Below, in pieces: positions 12,023 to 24,286 of a DNA stretch of 64,000 nt. Position 1 is the first letter of the stretch. Every line of letters starts with the position of its first letter. Below the pieces are notes generated by a model. That model did not search any database and had not been told where the DNA came from. It saw only the letters and a program-made list of their open reading frames with translations. Both the position numbers and the translations under genes were made by a program. This DNA comes from Benincasa hispida (lineage: Eukaryota; Streptophyta; Magnoliopsida; Cucurbitales; Cucurbitaceae): positions 20,273,876 through 20,337,875 of the forward strand of contig NC_052352.1 in the NCBI RefSeq assembly GCF_009727055.1, given 5' to 3'.

Positions 12023-13080
12023 AAGGAAAAATGTTTCCACTACAACCAGAATGGGCACTTGAAGCGGAACTGCCCTCGTTGGTTGAAGGAGAAAAAGAAG
12101 GCCAATGCCAATCAAGGTAAATATGATTTACTAGTTTTGGAGACTTGTTTAGTGGAGAATAATGATTCTGCCTGGATTATTGACTCTAGGACCACTGACC
12201 ATGTTTGTTCTTCTTTTCAGGAGATTAGATCCTGGCAGCAGCTTAAGGCTAGTGAGATGACGATGCGAGTTGGCACTAAGCACGTCGTCTCAGTTGTGGC
12301 AGTGAGAAGCCTTCGATTGACGTTACAGAATAGATTTATCATTTTGAATGATATGTATGTAATTCTCGATTTAAAGAGGAACTTAATTTCTGTAAAGTCC
12401 TTGCTTGAATGTAAATACACTCTTAATTTTTCAGTTAATAAAGTGTTTATTCTGAAAGATGGTGTTGAGATATGTTCAGCTTTACTGGAAAATAATTTGT
12501 ATGTACTAAGGCCATTAACAACAAATTCCCTCCATAACATAGAGATGTTTAAAACTGTCGTAACTCAAAACAAACGACTTAAAGTTTCTCCTAAAGAAAA
12601 TGCTCAACTTTGGCACCTTCGATTAGGGCACATCAATTTTAATAGGATTGAGAGGTTGGTGAAGAATGAACTTCTAAATGAGTTAGAGGAAAATTCTTTA
12701 CCTGTGTGCAAGTCATGTCTTGAAGGCAAGTTGACTAAAAGACCTTTTACTAGAAAAGGCTATCAAGCCAAAGAACCTCTAGAGTTAGTGCATTCAGACC
12801 TTTATGATCCAATGAATGTGCAATCCAGGGGAGACTACGAGTATTTCATCACTTTTACTGATGATTATTCGAGGTATGGGTATGTTTATTTGATGCAACA
12901 TCAGTCAGAATCCTTTGAAAAAGTTCAAGGCTGAAGTTGAAAATGCATTAGATAACTGGATTAAAACATTTCGATCTGATTCGGGTGGAGAGTTATTGGA
13001 TTTATGTTCCAGAACTATTTGATAGCACATGGAATCGTTTCCCAACTCTCAGCACCTGGTACACCTCAGCAGAATAGTGT
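12023..13080 (+). pseudogene. Copia pol remnant: zinc knuckle, protease, integrase
   Basis: The frame from about 12023 first gives a CCHC knuckle (KCFHYNQNGHLKRNC) whose second cysteine is now tyrosine. The protease motif follows as IIDSRTTDHVC, where the family has an intact D-S-G triad, so the protease is dead. The pre-integrase H-H-C-C region is present (LWHLRLGH...VCKSCLEGK), then the start of the integrase core (LELVHSDLYDP, FTDDYSRYG). A one-base frameshift near 12920 moves the rest into another frame (KTFRSDSGGE, SAPGTPQQN). After 13080 the sequence jumps to the 3' tail, so reverse transcriptase and RNase H are deleted. Confidence 0.88.
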
Positions 13081-13184
13081 ATCGGGCCTTTGTGCAAGTG
13101 GGAGTATTGTTGTTTTGGGCCTTTGTGCCCTAGTTTATTGTTTTGTACTTGTATTTTTCTTGTACACACCATTAACTTTGGAAC

Positions 13185-13195
13185 AAGTGAGAGAT
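13185..13195 (+). other. Polypurine tract of Copia-1
   Basis: The sequence aagtgagagat lies immediately before TGTTGGGG, the start of the 3' LTR, the place where plus-strand DNA synthesis is primed in LTR retrotransposons. It is slightly degenerate. Confidence 0.7.
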
Positions 13196-16100
13196 TGTTG
13201 GGGTTGATGCCCTAAATCTCGTAGGGTCTTATAGTTTGTAAACCTGTATGAATAAATTATTTTTGATGTAATAATATAAGATATTTTGTTCACTACAGTT
13301 TATGAAATATGAGATATTTTAGTTGCATTAACCATAAACCAATAAACTAAGATCCCTGGTTGTTGTTGTAACTTAAGGATGTATGTGGAGACATATAAGT
13401 GGATCGTGTTTTAAGTGATAACCGAAATGGTCTGTAGTATATGGATAAAGGAGGGAAACCTTATCTTGGTGACATTACGAATGTGGCCCGCTTTGTAGAT
13501 GTTACAAGTGTTGTAAAATGCTATAAATGTTTTGATCCTGACCATTCATGTATTAGACATGCGAGTAAGGATGCTCTATACAAAGGAGTTTGTATAAGAC
13601 CGGACCACAAAATGTTTAGTCTCGTTATATAACTGTTAGAATATACCATCGTGCAGCGGAAGTGACCAGGATCCATAAGCACTTTAATTCATTAAGTTTG
13701 GCAGAAATGAAAACATGTTTCAGCAGAAATAAATGGGTTTCAAAGCATACCGTTGAAGAATTTCCTTTAAGCTCGAATCCAGCAGCAAATCTCCTCTGAA
13801 TCTTATTGTAGACCACCCCAAGATCTTCCCTACTATCCTCTTATTGCCCAGATTGAGTAGTGGGACTCAAAATAAGCTTGAATTAAGGGAATTTGAAGAC
13901 TAATTCATTGCAGCAACCCAACATAAAGAACAGCTTCTTCTCTCGAATTTTTCAGAAAAATTTGATTGGTTGCCTTGCTTCAAAACACTCCAATCTCTTC
14001 AATATATTGCAAGCATTCATGCAAAGAGATTTACTGCATGAGATGCAGCTCATGCTTAAAGTTAATGAAGCTTTAAGAGGTGGGTTGTTAGTGATTTGCT
14101 CCATGAAGATAATGAAAAATCCTTATTTTCCATTTTTGTGTTTTTTTCCTTCTTTTTCAATTTATCAAATATTGATTTCATAAATCAATTTCTTTTTAAT
14201 ATAACTGAAAATATTATTAATTTTACGAAAATTAATTTCATAAATTAATTTTCTTAATAAATAATAATTAATATCAAATATTAAATTAATTTTTATATAA
14301 TTTCATCTTCAAATATTTAAATCATATTTAAATATTATTTCTCCAATTTTATTTATTTCTAATTTGAACACTTCAAATTAACTTATCATGCTAGTCTAGA
14401 GCTAATCCATTTATGAGCTAGTAGGGTGACCTCGCGGACCTACAAATCTTGGGCTCCAATGATCCGAGATTAATCGGCTAAACTCATTAGATCGATCTAC
14501 CTCCATTCGTTAACTAATGGGTGATTCCACTAAAGCCCATAGTTGAACTCCCCTCACTATAGACATATTATGTCCACTCGATATAACCATGATTAGTAAA
14601 TTAACCCTTCACAGGTTGTTCATAATAATCGGCTGGGTCGAATCTCTGTTTTACCCTCGAAATTACCTCTTGTTCCTTAAGTCCCACTGATCTCCTAATG
14701 AACAATTGATTTGTGATCCAATCAATAAATTAAATCCTTCTCGGGCCAATGAAAGGGTGAGATCTCTTGTTAAAGACCCGGAATCAACACTTAAAGGGAA
14801 CAACCTCTCTATTAACCCTATTTGGGTAGGAGTGAATTCTATCTTGCACCCTATGTCCCCAGCTATTCATCCGGTCTTATCCCCAAAATGGTAAGCTTAT
14901 TGAGCAGAGGCAGTTGGTCTACTCTCACCACCGTTTACAGATCAAATGATAATCCCGAACAAACAAGAGTTCATAGTTAGCTCAGGATTAAGGTCAAGTT
15001 ACCTAGGTCATCGCTTTAAAATAGTCAAATCTTAAACAATAAATAGTGTTATAAAATAAGAGTGACTGGTTTCATGGTCTGATCTTGCACAAAACTCATT
15101 TGCATAGGACACCCCCACTTCTCATGTCCCAACATGAACGAATTAGGATCACTTCATTTATAGCACTTTACAACTCTTTGTAACAACTACAGAGTAGGCC
15201 ACATCCAATAGTGTTACCAGAATAAAGTATCCAACCTTATTTATATACTATAGATCATTTTGACTATTTACTTGAACCTGATCCACTTGTATGTCTCTAC
15301 ATAAAGTTCAAGTACTCATGTAATAGTCAAGGGACTTAGGTTTATTGGATTTCTAAAAAAACAAAATATTCAATAACAACTTATTGAATTTTCAGAATAA
15401 GTTCTATTTGTTTATAAACCACGAGTTTTAGGACATAAAACCCAACAATAACGCCGTTTATGACATAGACTTTCATTTTACTAGGATGACCATAGGTAAC
15501 ATGACCTTAATCCTAAGTGAGTTGTAAACTCCTACCTATGAGGGCGGTCCTTTGATTTGCATGGATGCGAGTGGCCAGATCGCTAACCCAAGCTTACCAC
15601 TTTGTTGATTCGTCTGATTGGGGAGTTGGGAACTCAGCTACACAAAACGAAATTCACTCATTCTTTGAAGTAGGGAAAAGTAGATAAATTGCTCTCTTAA
15701 AAGCTAATTCCGGGGCTTGAACAATATGGCGCCACACCTTCTCTAGGTCGAGAAGTGTTTACTCATAGTAGGACTATGATGTATTGTTCATTAGAGGAAT
15801 CAGTGGTACTTAAGGAGTTAGATGTAACTACAGGGGCAAAACAATAAATTGGCCCAGCTGTACTTACGAGTGATTTATGAAGGTTCATCGTATTGTTGAT
15901 TGGTTATATCCAATAGACACAGAAATATATCTATAGTGCGAAGAGTGCAGCTATCGGTCTTTAGTGGAATGCCCGACAGTTAACGGATGGTGAATATCAT
16001 GATTAAAGAGTTTAGTCAGTTATTCACGTACTGTTGGAGCTTCAAGCTACAGGTCCATAAGGTCCCCTTTGTAGCTCATAGATTCATGTTGAGAATCAGT

Positions 16101-17066
16101 TTTTGGGTTAGTTTAAAATGTTCAAATTAACAAGAGGAAATTTGATTATATATGATATAATTAAATTAGTTCAATTATATATGATATAATTGATTTAATG
16201 TATTTGATTGGAGGAATTAATATCAATATGATTTATATTAAATGTCATAAAGGAGAAAAAGAACTGTGGTTTAAATATTACATATGATGTGATATTAAAT
16301 ATATAGGTTATAAATATAATATGATAAATTAGTTATTACATTTATTTATAACAAAAACAATTATAAGATAATTGTGGTTGGTTATTTTCTCTATAAACCA
16401 ATTGAGTAGGAGGTTTTAATCAGTTTTAATAACTGGTGGATAAAAGAAATAATCATTTCAATTTTTCATGGATGCAACACATTCGATCGGGTAAAAGAAA
16501 ATAGCTATACGATAGCCTTCGAGAGAGTGAACGATTAAGCATCGAGTTTGCTAGACGATAGCTCCTCGCTATTCAACGATCGAGTATCCAAGTTTATACG
16601 ATAGACTTTCTCATTCTCCCACCTACTCGATCATTTACTCAATCGTATAGTTCCTCCTTCCCTTTACCAAATCCATGCAGAGCCCACATCTCCTGGATTC
16701 TCACACCGAGAATACCAAGGTAGCCTCTTGGTGGTTTCAAGTTTTCTGTGCGAGGGTCAAAGATCGAGTCTTACTCGATTTTGTTAGAGGAACTGATAGT
16801 TTGTGTTATTCACTGGTTGTTCATTGCATTCGTGCATTTGATCAAGTTTTTTTGGATGCTTGACTGTTGGGTCAAGGGAATACTCGAAGAATAGTTCTTC
16901 AAAAGGCATGTCACTCAATTTCCTTTATATTTAACTTAATAGCATGCTGTAATTTACTTGATGATACATAATTGTTGTAGTTTGATTGTAAATGTATTGT
17001 TTTTTTACAATAGGTTTGGAATGATCTACTTCCGCTCAACGGTTCTCTTGTTTAAGAGTTCCTTCA
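13196..17066 (+). repeat. 3' LTR of Copia-1 (LTR-A), interrupted
   Basis: Begins TGTTGGGG after the polypurine tract and ends ...ccttca at 17066. A reverse-strand solo LTR of the same family occupies 13634-15447. Without it and its second TSD the LTR is about 2,052 bp. Its 3' half (16033-17066) pairs with the truncated 5' LTR at 478-1511. Small open frames such as 13441-13632 and 16675-16863 fall inside and are not genes. Confidence 0.87.
13634..15447 (-). mobile_element. Solo LTR-A, reverse strand, inside the Copia-1 3' LTR, TSD ataac
   Basis: In plus orientation it reads TGTTAGAATATACC ... ACATAAAACCCAACA, flanked by ataac at 13629-13633 and ataac at 15448-15452. On the minus strand it begins TGTTGGGTTTTATGTCC like the other family members. 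It is 1,814 bp. The host LTR sequence continues across the empty site. The perfect TSD and intact ends make this one of the clearest insertions in the window. Confidence 0.93.
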
Positions 17067-18489
17067 ATTCTTGACTAAATACTAATTACAAAATAACTCT
17101 TATTCTTATAGTCATTTAGTTACCATTTTTAGTCAAGAACTTACTAACACTTAGTAACTCTTGTAAGTGTAACCCTCCATTTTCAAACCTCAAAGGTCGG
17201 CTCCGAAGATGCTATCGAATTGGAAAGTTAAGGTTGGGAATAGACCTAAGAAATCCTATCCATTTCTGGAGTTTGAATTGTTCTAAATCCCACGTTACAA
17301 CCCTCCAAAGAGATAGCCATTGTAAAACGACTAGTTTATGTCGCCTAAAAACGATAAGTGGGTGCAACATAGGAATCTCACGGTCCAAACTAATGGAAGA
17401 GACTGCAAGATATATTGGCACACATCCTTCATCCACTTACTATGAACTACTTCCCCTCACCTTGCTATTGACCCATGCAAATACTTTTTGAATGGAGGTC
17501 ATTCCTAGGGTGACACGAAGCCGTGCATGTATCTAACGGTGTGAACTCTTAGGGATATGGGATCTAAGAAAAACATATCATATGTGTTATTAATCTCCCA
17601 CTAAAGTGTTCTATTTTTTTTGGATAAATATTTACTTAGGTATATTCTGGTTAATAAAACAACCTAAGTCTAGGTGATTTTCCAAGTATAACATTTATAT
17701 TTGGATTTAACCTACGATGTTTGGGTGATAAACCAATTTTAAAAACTCACATCGCTCACGCATGCTCATAAAGTCAGGTTAACAATGCTCAAGAACCGAC
17801 TAAAATCCCCAGGTAACAGGTGTTCCGTAAACCGTCAACTTAAGTTCCTCCAGCCTTAGATAGGATTTTAGGCAGGTGAGTTTGTAACCAAAGTTTTAAA
17901 AGATAACGACCTATTTTAACTATTAGAATAAGTTGTTATTTGTTAACCTTAGGTGAGCATGTATCTTATCTTTGTTATAGATTTTAGATGTTTAATTCAT
18001 TTTATAACACTTTATAAAACCATAGACATATTGTAACATACATCAAGCATTCCATGATTTAATATAACAACTTATATTAAATACATGAAATCCTAAATCA
18101 TGCATACTATATATTATAACATACTTCCAATGCATGAACATGCTTCCTATGGTGGGATTTTAAATCTTCATGGCATACTATATGTACATACAAGATTTAT
18201 TTAATTATAGCATACATTCATAATGCATAAATAATTAAACACACTGATATGTACCAGTTTTGTCCTCCTAAGCAAGCAAACAACCTAAATTATTATAATA
18301 ATTATTATAAACAGCATCAAAAAGCCTATGAACTTCATGAACTGACGTGAACTGGACCTGAACCACCCGAATCGGACCTCAGGGGCTCCAAAATGGGTTG
18401 AACCAATCTAAAACTGGTTGAATCGAGCCTCCTTGACTCGAACCAGTTGAACCAGTCCATTCGCGTACGCTCCTTCTGGGCTGGGATGA

Positions 18490-18552
18490 ATAGCGTTGCA
18501 ATGCTTCATCCCAGCATTGCAATACTTTATCCCAGCATTGCAATGCCACAGA
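18490..18552 (+). repeat. 21-bp direct repeat, nearly three units
   Basis: Units of 21 bases with the core ttgcaatgcttcatccca recur about 2.7 times in the leader of the minus-strand element. Units differ by one to three bases. An open frame on the minus strand across it (18379-18705) is a by-product of the 21-bp period. Confidence 0.65.
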
Positions 18553-18873
18553 AATTTGCTTCATTTTCAGGCTGACTAAAGAACAGCATTGCAACGCTGC
18601 AAGGCAATAGCTTCTTCTGCTGCTACCAGCTACTGAGCTTGCTTCAATTTTTCTTGAATTACAGCCTAATTGCAACTCTATTGACTCTAACAAATTTATA
18701 GACACTTAATCACACATTAAGGTCCATAAACAAAGAGCCAATTACAACAATTAACACTAAATTGAAGAGAAATCTTATGCCAAAACTGAAATTATCCATA
18801 TCAGCACCCATTTTTATACAACCTATGAAAATCACCCAGCAAACTAAAATTAATGCGAATTGAGTGCTTAAAT

Positions 18874-18890
18874 CATGCTCTAATACCAAT
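18874..18890 (-). other. Primer-binding site of the minus-strand copia element
   Basis: On the minus strand the sequence attggtattagagcatg directly follows the LTR end ...cactatca. It is close to the plant copia site for initiator methionine tRNA and sets the LTR boundary at 18891. Confidence 0.8.
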
Positions 18891-20780
18891 TGATAGTGTT
18901 GACATTCAACATGCGGAAGAAATTAAGATCTTAAGTACTCTAATTTCATTAATTTTAGCAAAGAAACGTGCAAGATCAAATAAAACTACAAGTAGGGTTT
19001 CTGAAATTCACACTTTTGTTGAACTCTTCAATCTTTGAATTCCAGGTCGAACAAGTTATAGACCATTACTTGATTTTATTTACTATCCTCTAGGACCTTA
19101 GATTGAATTGTGGGAACTAAAATGAGCTGTAATTGAAGGGAATTTTGGAAAGAATTATGTGCTTTGGGTGCCAAACTCAAGAGAACTCCTTTCTCTTTTC
19201 AAATTTTCAATTGCATCAAACTGAATTCTCAATCAAATACACCTTTTGATTAGGATCTACATGCAAATCAAAACACCTTAGGAGATGACACCAAAACAAA
19301 ATACAATTAATGGAATTTGAGGTGTAATATAAAGTGGGAAAATTAGGAATTTTCCACTATAATCATTTTCTATTTTTAATGAATTTCACGAATCCATTAT
19401 AAAATATATTCTAATTTTAAATTTACAATTAATTTTATGTAAAATTTCTTTAAAACCAATTCTAAAGAAAAATAATTCAAATAATTAATTTAGAATAAAT
19501 TAATTAAATAATTTAATTAATTTAATATCAAATATTAAATTAATAATACACCAATTCCAAAACATGAATCCATATTCATTTATAATATTTAAATCAAATT
19601 TAAATATATTCCAATACTTCAATTTCGTTTAATTCAATTATTAAACGTATAACTATATCGTATATAATTACTGATTCCCTTAATTCGAATTTAAACGTTT
19701 TAAATTTTCTCATCACGCTATTCTAAGGTTTTATTTGTTTATGAGCTAGTAGATGGACCTAATAGACCTACAGATCATGGGCTTCAATGATCCGAGATTA
19801 ATTAGCTAAACTCTTTAACCTAATTAACCAACATTCGTTAACTACCAGGTCACTCCGCTAAAGTCCAGTAATTGCATTTTCCTCACTGTAGATATATTTC
19901 TATCCATTTGATATAATCATAATCAGTAAGTTGACCCTTCACAGGTTGTTCGTAATAACGGCTGAGTCAAAAGTTGTTTTACCCTCGAGATTACATCTTG
20001 CTCCTTAAGTCTCACCGATCCTCTAATGAACAATTGGTTTGTGATCTAATCACCAAACCGAGTCCCTCTCAGGCCAATGAGAGGGTAGGGTCCCTTGTTC
20101 AAGATCCGGAGTCAGCACTTAAGGAAACAACCTCTCTACTATCCCTAAAAGTGGGTAGGAGTGATTCCATCTTGCACCCTATGTTTCCAGCTATCTACCC
20201 GGTTTTACCCCTGAAATAGGAGGCTTATTGAGTCAGCGTTGTTGAGCCAACCCTCACCAATGAAAATCTAAGGATAATCTCGAATAAATAGGAGTTCATA
20301 TTTAGCTCAAGATTAAGGTCAAGTTACCTAGGTCATCGCTTTTGAAATAGTCAGTCTTAAACAATAAACAACATTATAAAGTAAGAGTGACTTATTTCTC
20401 GGTCTAATCTTATACAAACTTTTTACATAGGATGACTCCACTCACATGTCTCCACATGAACGATTTAGGATCACATCGTTTGTACTAAATACAACGTGGG
20501 CCACACCCGATAGTGTTTCTAGAATAAGAAACCCTGCCTCATCTGTATACTATAGACCATTTTGGCTATTTACTCGAACTTGAGCCACGCTTATGTCTCC
20601 ACATAAAGTCCAAGTACTCATGTAATAGGCATGGATCTTAGTTCATTGGATTTAGTTTTTACAAGTGTAATTTATATGTTTAATAATAGTTTAATTAAAT
20701 AAACCTCAATAACTTCTTTATTGCAAATAAAATATGTTTAATTTACAAACTGTGAGTTTTAGGACATATAACCCAATACA
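18891..20780 (-). repeat. LTR-A copy (5' LTR of the minus-strand element)
   Basis: In plus orientation the ends are TGATAGTGTTG and ACCCAATACA, 1,890 bp. On the minus strand it begins with a variant of the family start (TGTATTGGGTTATATGTCC) and shares the internal landmarks of the other LTR-A copies, such as the cctcgagattacatcttgctccttaag block around 19984-20010. Confidence 0.82.
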
Positions 20781-21900
20781 TTTGTCTCTGGATTCGTTCA
20801 AGAACAAAAAGTTGGTCGAATTCTCTTTGATAATGGATCAGTTATCAATATAATGTCCAGGTTAACAATGAAATAATTAGGCCTCTTGATGGAAGAATTG
20901 TCAAATAGAAAGCTAGTAATTCAAGGCTTCAACCAAGGTAGCCAACGAGCAATCGACATGATACGCTTGGAACTCATTATCGACAACCTAAAGACCAACG
21001 CGTTGTTCTATGTCATTGATTCAAGGACTACTTACAACCTATTACTAGGTCGTCCTTGGATTCATAGAAATGGAATGATAGCTTCGACAGTGCATCGATG
21101 CTTCATGTTTTATCAAGAGCATTAAAAAAGTTGAAGTAGACTCTAGCCCATTCTCAGAAGTTGAGTCTCACTTTGTAGACACGAAGTTTTACTTGAAGAG
21201 TGATAATGTTAGAAAAGCTATGCTTGTAGAAATCACTCTAATAAAACGTGAGGATAATCCAAAGCTAAAGTCGTGGGTGAACACAGAAAAAGAATCATGT
21301 CAAAGGGCAAGTATTTCTAACGCACAAAAGAGTAAGGTATACACTAGCCCTGCAAAGACTAAATTTTTAAAAGATGAGAAAGCTCCAAGTCCTCTAATCT
21401 TGCGCTATGTTCCTTTGTCAAGATGTAAGAAGGATGAGTCACCATTGCTCAAAAGATGCCAACAACAACCATATAGTAGCTGAAGAAGTCGATGATTCAA
21501 AAGAAACTGAGTAAAGAACTTTTTGTCTTGGATCGTATCAAGCCTTCAACTACTCGATCTTCAGTCTTCCAAAGATTGGGTATGACCAAGACAAAAGAAA
21601 AAGATCAATGTTTAGCATCTACCTCCACTCGAACTCCAGCCTTTAAAAGACTAAGTATATCCGCGTCAAAGAAAGATCGACCTTCAACATTTTTATTTGA
21701 TCATTTCAAAATGACAAGCGATCAACTTGAAAGAAATGTGAAAACCTTGAAGGAAAATCCATCTTATGAAGAAAACAACCAAGAAGATTCACAGTCATAT
21801 GCCTTCATGCATGAAGAGAAAGTTGTCTATTCACATAAATACAGAAGCTTCCTTGACGGTGAAGCCAAAACTCATCATATTGAAGAATCCTATATATGAA
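20781..21900 (+). pseudogene. Ty3/gypsy-type aspartic protease and linker fragment
   Basis: The start reads VGRILFDNGSVINIM, a retropepsin-like active site of the D-x-G-S type, with an in-frame stop just after. The next frame (20886-21125) gives MEELSNRKLVIQGFNQ ... LLLGRPWIHRNGM, the typical C-terminal part of plant gypsy proteases. After a break, 21193-21483 and 21492-21899 encode a lysine-rich linker with repeated FQRLGMT / FKRLSIS segments. The linker end matches the minus-strand gypsy copy near 40100-40330. No reverse transcriptase, RNase H or integrase follows. The 5' side is cut by the LTR ending at 20780. Confidence 0.8.
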
Positions 21901-22039
21901 GAGGATGATCAAAGCCGTAGTGAAATAAAAGCTTCTGAAGTTTAAATATGTAAAAAGAAACTTATTATTATAAGAGTATAAACTGCATATTGCTCCTGGC
22001 GCGCATGAGCTTAAAAGGTGAACATCCCGAAAAAATATT

Positions 22040-22312
22040 CTTTTGAAGTATGTTATGACTTGGTCCCTAGTTATTATAAAGGGTACGTAGGTAGCTTAAA
22101 GAGATTTAAGTTTAGTCTAGTAAAAAAAAGGAAAAAAATTGTTGGAACTACATTACGACTTGATCCCTGTCATTATATAGACAACTTGAAGGAAACTTTA
22201 AGTGTAGTCCAGTAAAAAAAAAAATGTTAAACTACATTATGACTTGACCCCTATCTATTATAAGAATACGTGGGAGCTTAAAGAGAAATTTAAATTCAGT
22301 CTAGTAAAAAAA
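22040..22312 (+). repeat. Three ~90-bp direct repeats after the gypsy linker
   Basis: Three degenerate units begin near 22050, 22150 and 22230. Each has a tatgacttg-tccct core, then attataaagggtacg, then cttaaagaaatttaagtt and a purine-rich tail. The same three-unit block occurs at 39690-39960 on the minus strand, in the same position relative to the linker, so it was part of the element before the copies separated. Confidence 0.75.
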
Positions 22313-22389
22313 GGATCTTCAAGCGCAAGTTCAAAAGCTTCAATGTCGCGTCTTTAAGATTAAGAGTGGAGGCTACGCCAATGCTTCCT

Positions 22390-23090
22390 CAGGTTCAAGT
22401 TTGGATGATTCACTAGTATTTCCTCAAATTCAAGTTTGCAATCCTCCTTGATGCCTCTCCATCTCCAAGTTTGAAGTTTTCATTGCTACTTCTCCATCTC
22501 CAAATTTGATGGTTGCACTGCTACTTATTCATCTCTAAGTTCGATGGTTGCATTGAAGTTCAATGATTGCATTACTACTTTTTCCATCTCCAAGTTCAAG
22601 GGTTGCACTGCTGCTTCTCCATCTCCAAGTTTGATGGACACTGTTACTTCTCCGTATCCAAGTTTGGGAGTTGCACCACTGCTTCGGATTGCACTTCTAC
22701 TTCTCCATCTCCAAATTTGATGGTCGCAATACTCATCTTCATCTCTAGGTTCGAGGGTTGTATTACTATTTTTTTGTCTCCAAGTTTGAGGGTTGCGCTG
22801 CTGCTTCTCTAACTCTTAGTTTGATGGGCATTGTTGCTTCTCCATATCCAAGTTCGGGGGTTGCACTGCTTCTTCTCCATCTCCAAGGTCGATGGTTGCA
22901 TTGCTGCTTGCTCCATTTCCAAGTTCGAGTTTTGCACTGTTGCTTCTCCATCTCCAAGTTTGATGGCATTGCTGCTTCTCCATATTCAAGTTCGGGGGTT
23001 ACGTTGCTGCTTCTCCATCTCCAAGGTCGATGATTACACTAGTGCTTGTTCGATCTCCAAGTTCTAGGATTGTAGTGCTATTTCTCCATC
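22390..23090 (+). repeat. ~30-35-bp tandem array (ctccatctccaag family)
   Basis: At least fifteen degenerate units share the core tctccatctccaagtt followed by a gatggttgcactgctgctt-like spacer. Read on the other strand the core is cttggagatg, the core of the array at 37850-38740 beside the second gypsy copy. The open frames here (22567-23067, both strands) come from the period and base composition and are not proteins. Confidence 0.8.
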
Positions 23091-24286
23091 TCCATGTAGA
23101 AAAAACCTTCAAACCACTCCTAAAAGGGTACAATTTTAGAACTAGAGACCAAATAAAATCTAAACCTAAAATCTAAGGATTTTTTGCTTCATTATTTTAG
23201 ATAGCTTTCTTTCATTAAAAGTGATAAAATGCACCTTTTCAAGAAAAAAAAAAGTGCGATAAAATGCTTTGTTTGATTTTTTTTAATTATCAACGCGGAT
23301 GTTCAAACTTCGAACAATACAAATCATTTTCCAGAAACGATTGATTAAGATGATTTCTTTTTCTCAAAACAAAGATATAAAATAATAATAATAATAATAA
23401 TAATTTTTTTTTTTTTTAAAAAAAAGGAAATAGTTGGTACAATTGTAATTTAGTTTTCTTCCCCAACCAACCCAAAGTTCCTTCTCGCTACTTATATCTA
23501 TTCAGATTTACTAGCATTTTATAGGACAAAAAATTAAGTTTATATCAATATTTTAAAAGCATATTAAATATAAAAAAATTGATCTATTTTGTTTTATTTA
23601 CTTTTTTTATNAATACTTTAGATCTGAATACTATATGGAGCTACTTATTTACATTGTTAAATTATAAAAAAAATGATAATTTAAAAAATTTATAACATTA
23701 TTTCTAAGCTTTCATAAACGTTTTAAAACGAGTTTTGGAGAAAAAATTATTTACAACTGTGAAATGAAATAAAAAGCTGTAACAATAATTTAGAACGAAA
23801 ATTTGATCACTACCTATATTATTTTAGATCAACATAACATTATTTTAGGTATCGATTTTGTTTGAAATTCCAAAGAAATACAAATATAGTGTTAAAACTT
23901 TTCTAAAAGAGTGATATTACAAATCTCGAAATATATAAATATTTTTTAAATAATTGAAAAATTTTAGACGTAATTTTTCTTTTAATTTAACGTTTATTGC
24001 CTTTTAATACAATGCATTTTATCTCGAAAATAACCCTCTCGACTGGATATGTCCTTATCCCAAAATAAATAAATAAATATATACCCTCCCGTCAGCACAT
24101 TCGTTTTCTTTTTTTTTCTTTTTTTTCTTTTTTTTTTAAAATTTTTTTTTACCGTAGCCATTTTTAAAACAAGTCTCGATTAGAAGCTTCCTAGTGAGGA
24201 AGAATGAGAAAGGAGGGCCCTAGAAAAAGGCTTTTTAAATGACATCTCCCTTCCCCTCTCTTCACACAAATTCCAGAATTCCAATC
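23091..24286. other. AT-rich intergenic region and likely promoter of the hydrolase gene
   Basis: Contains an (ATA)n microsatellite at about 23384-23405, homopolymer runs and one unresolved base at 23611. A TATATA at 24078-24083 followed by a pyrimidine-rich stretch is a possible core promoter for the gene starting at 24287, giving a 5' UTR of roughly 170 nt. Nothing else recognised. Confidence 0.4.
23611..23611. other. Unresolved base (N)
   Basis: A single N in an AT-rich tract upstream of the hydrolase gene; no gene is affected. Confidence 0.95.

Larger units (their letters stand above)
478..17066 (+). mobile_element. Copia-1: decayed Ty1/copia LTR retrotransposon with four nested insertions
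   Basis: The parts occur in copia order on the plus strand: truncated 5' LTR (478-1511), primer-binding site (1512), a long non-coding leader, gag (7890-8301 and 11687-11945), CCHC knuckle, protease and integrase (12023-13080), polypurine tract (13185) and 3' LTR (13196-17066). Reverse transcriptase and RNase H are missing. The frame goes from the end of the integrase core almost straight to the 3' tail, so this is an internal deletion derivative. Four insertion events, each with 5-bp TSDs, account for about 9.0 kb; removing them leaves roughly 7.6 kb. Frameshifts and stops show it is dead. The order and the LTR pair are seen directly; the copia assignment rests on the gag and integrase similarity. 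Confidence 0.85.
17067..20780 (-). mobile_element. 5' end of a second LTR-A copia element on the minus strand
   Basis: Reading leftward from 20780 there is an LTR (to 18891), a primer-binding site (18890-18874) and then a non-coding leader to 17067, where it stops at the end of the Copia-1 3' LTR. The leader is the inverted counterpart of the Copia-1 leader at about 6170-7640. Gag, pol and the 3' LTR are absent. Either Copia-1 inserted here and the rest was lost, or a rearrangement joined the two. The right flank begins tttgt; no matching TSD was found. Confidence 0.8.

Noticed and set aside
22567..23067. Open frames on both strands in the ctccatctccaag array
   Set aside because: Same reason: periodic non-coding repeat of a gypsy element.
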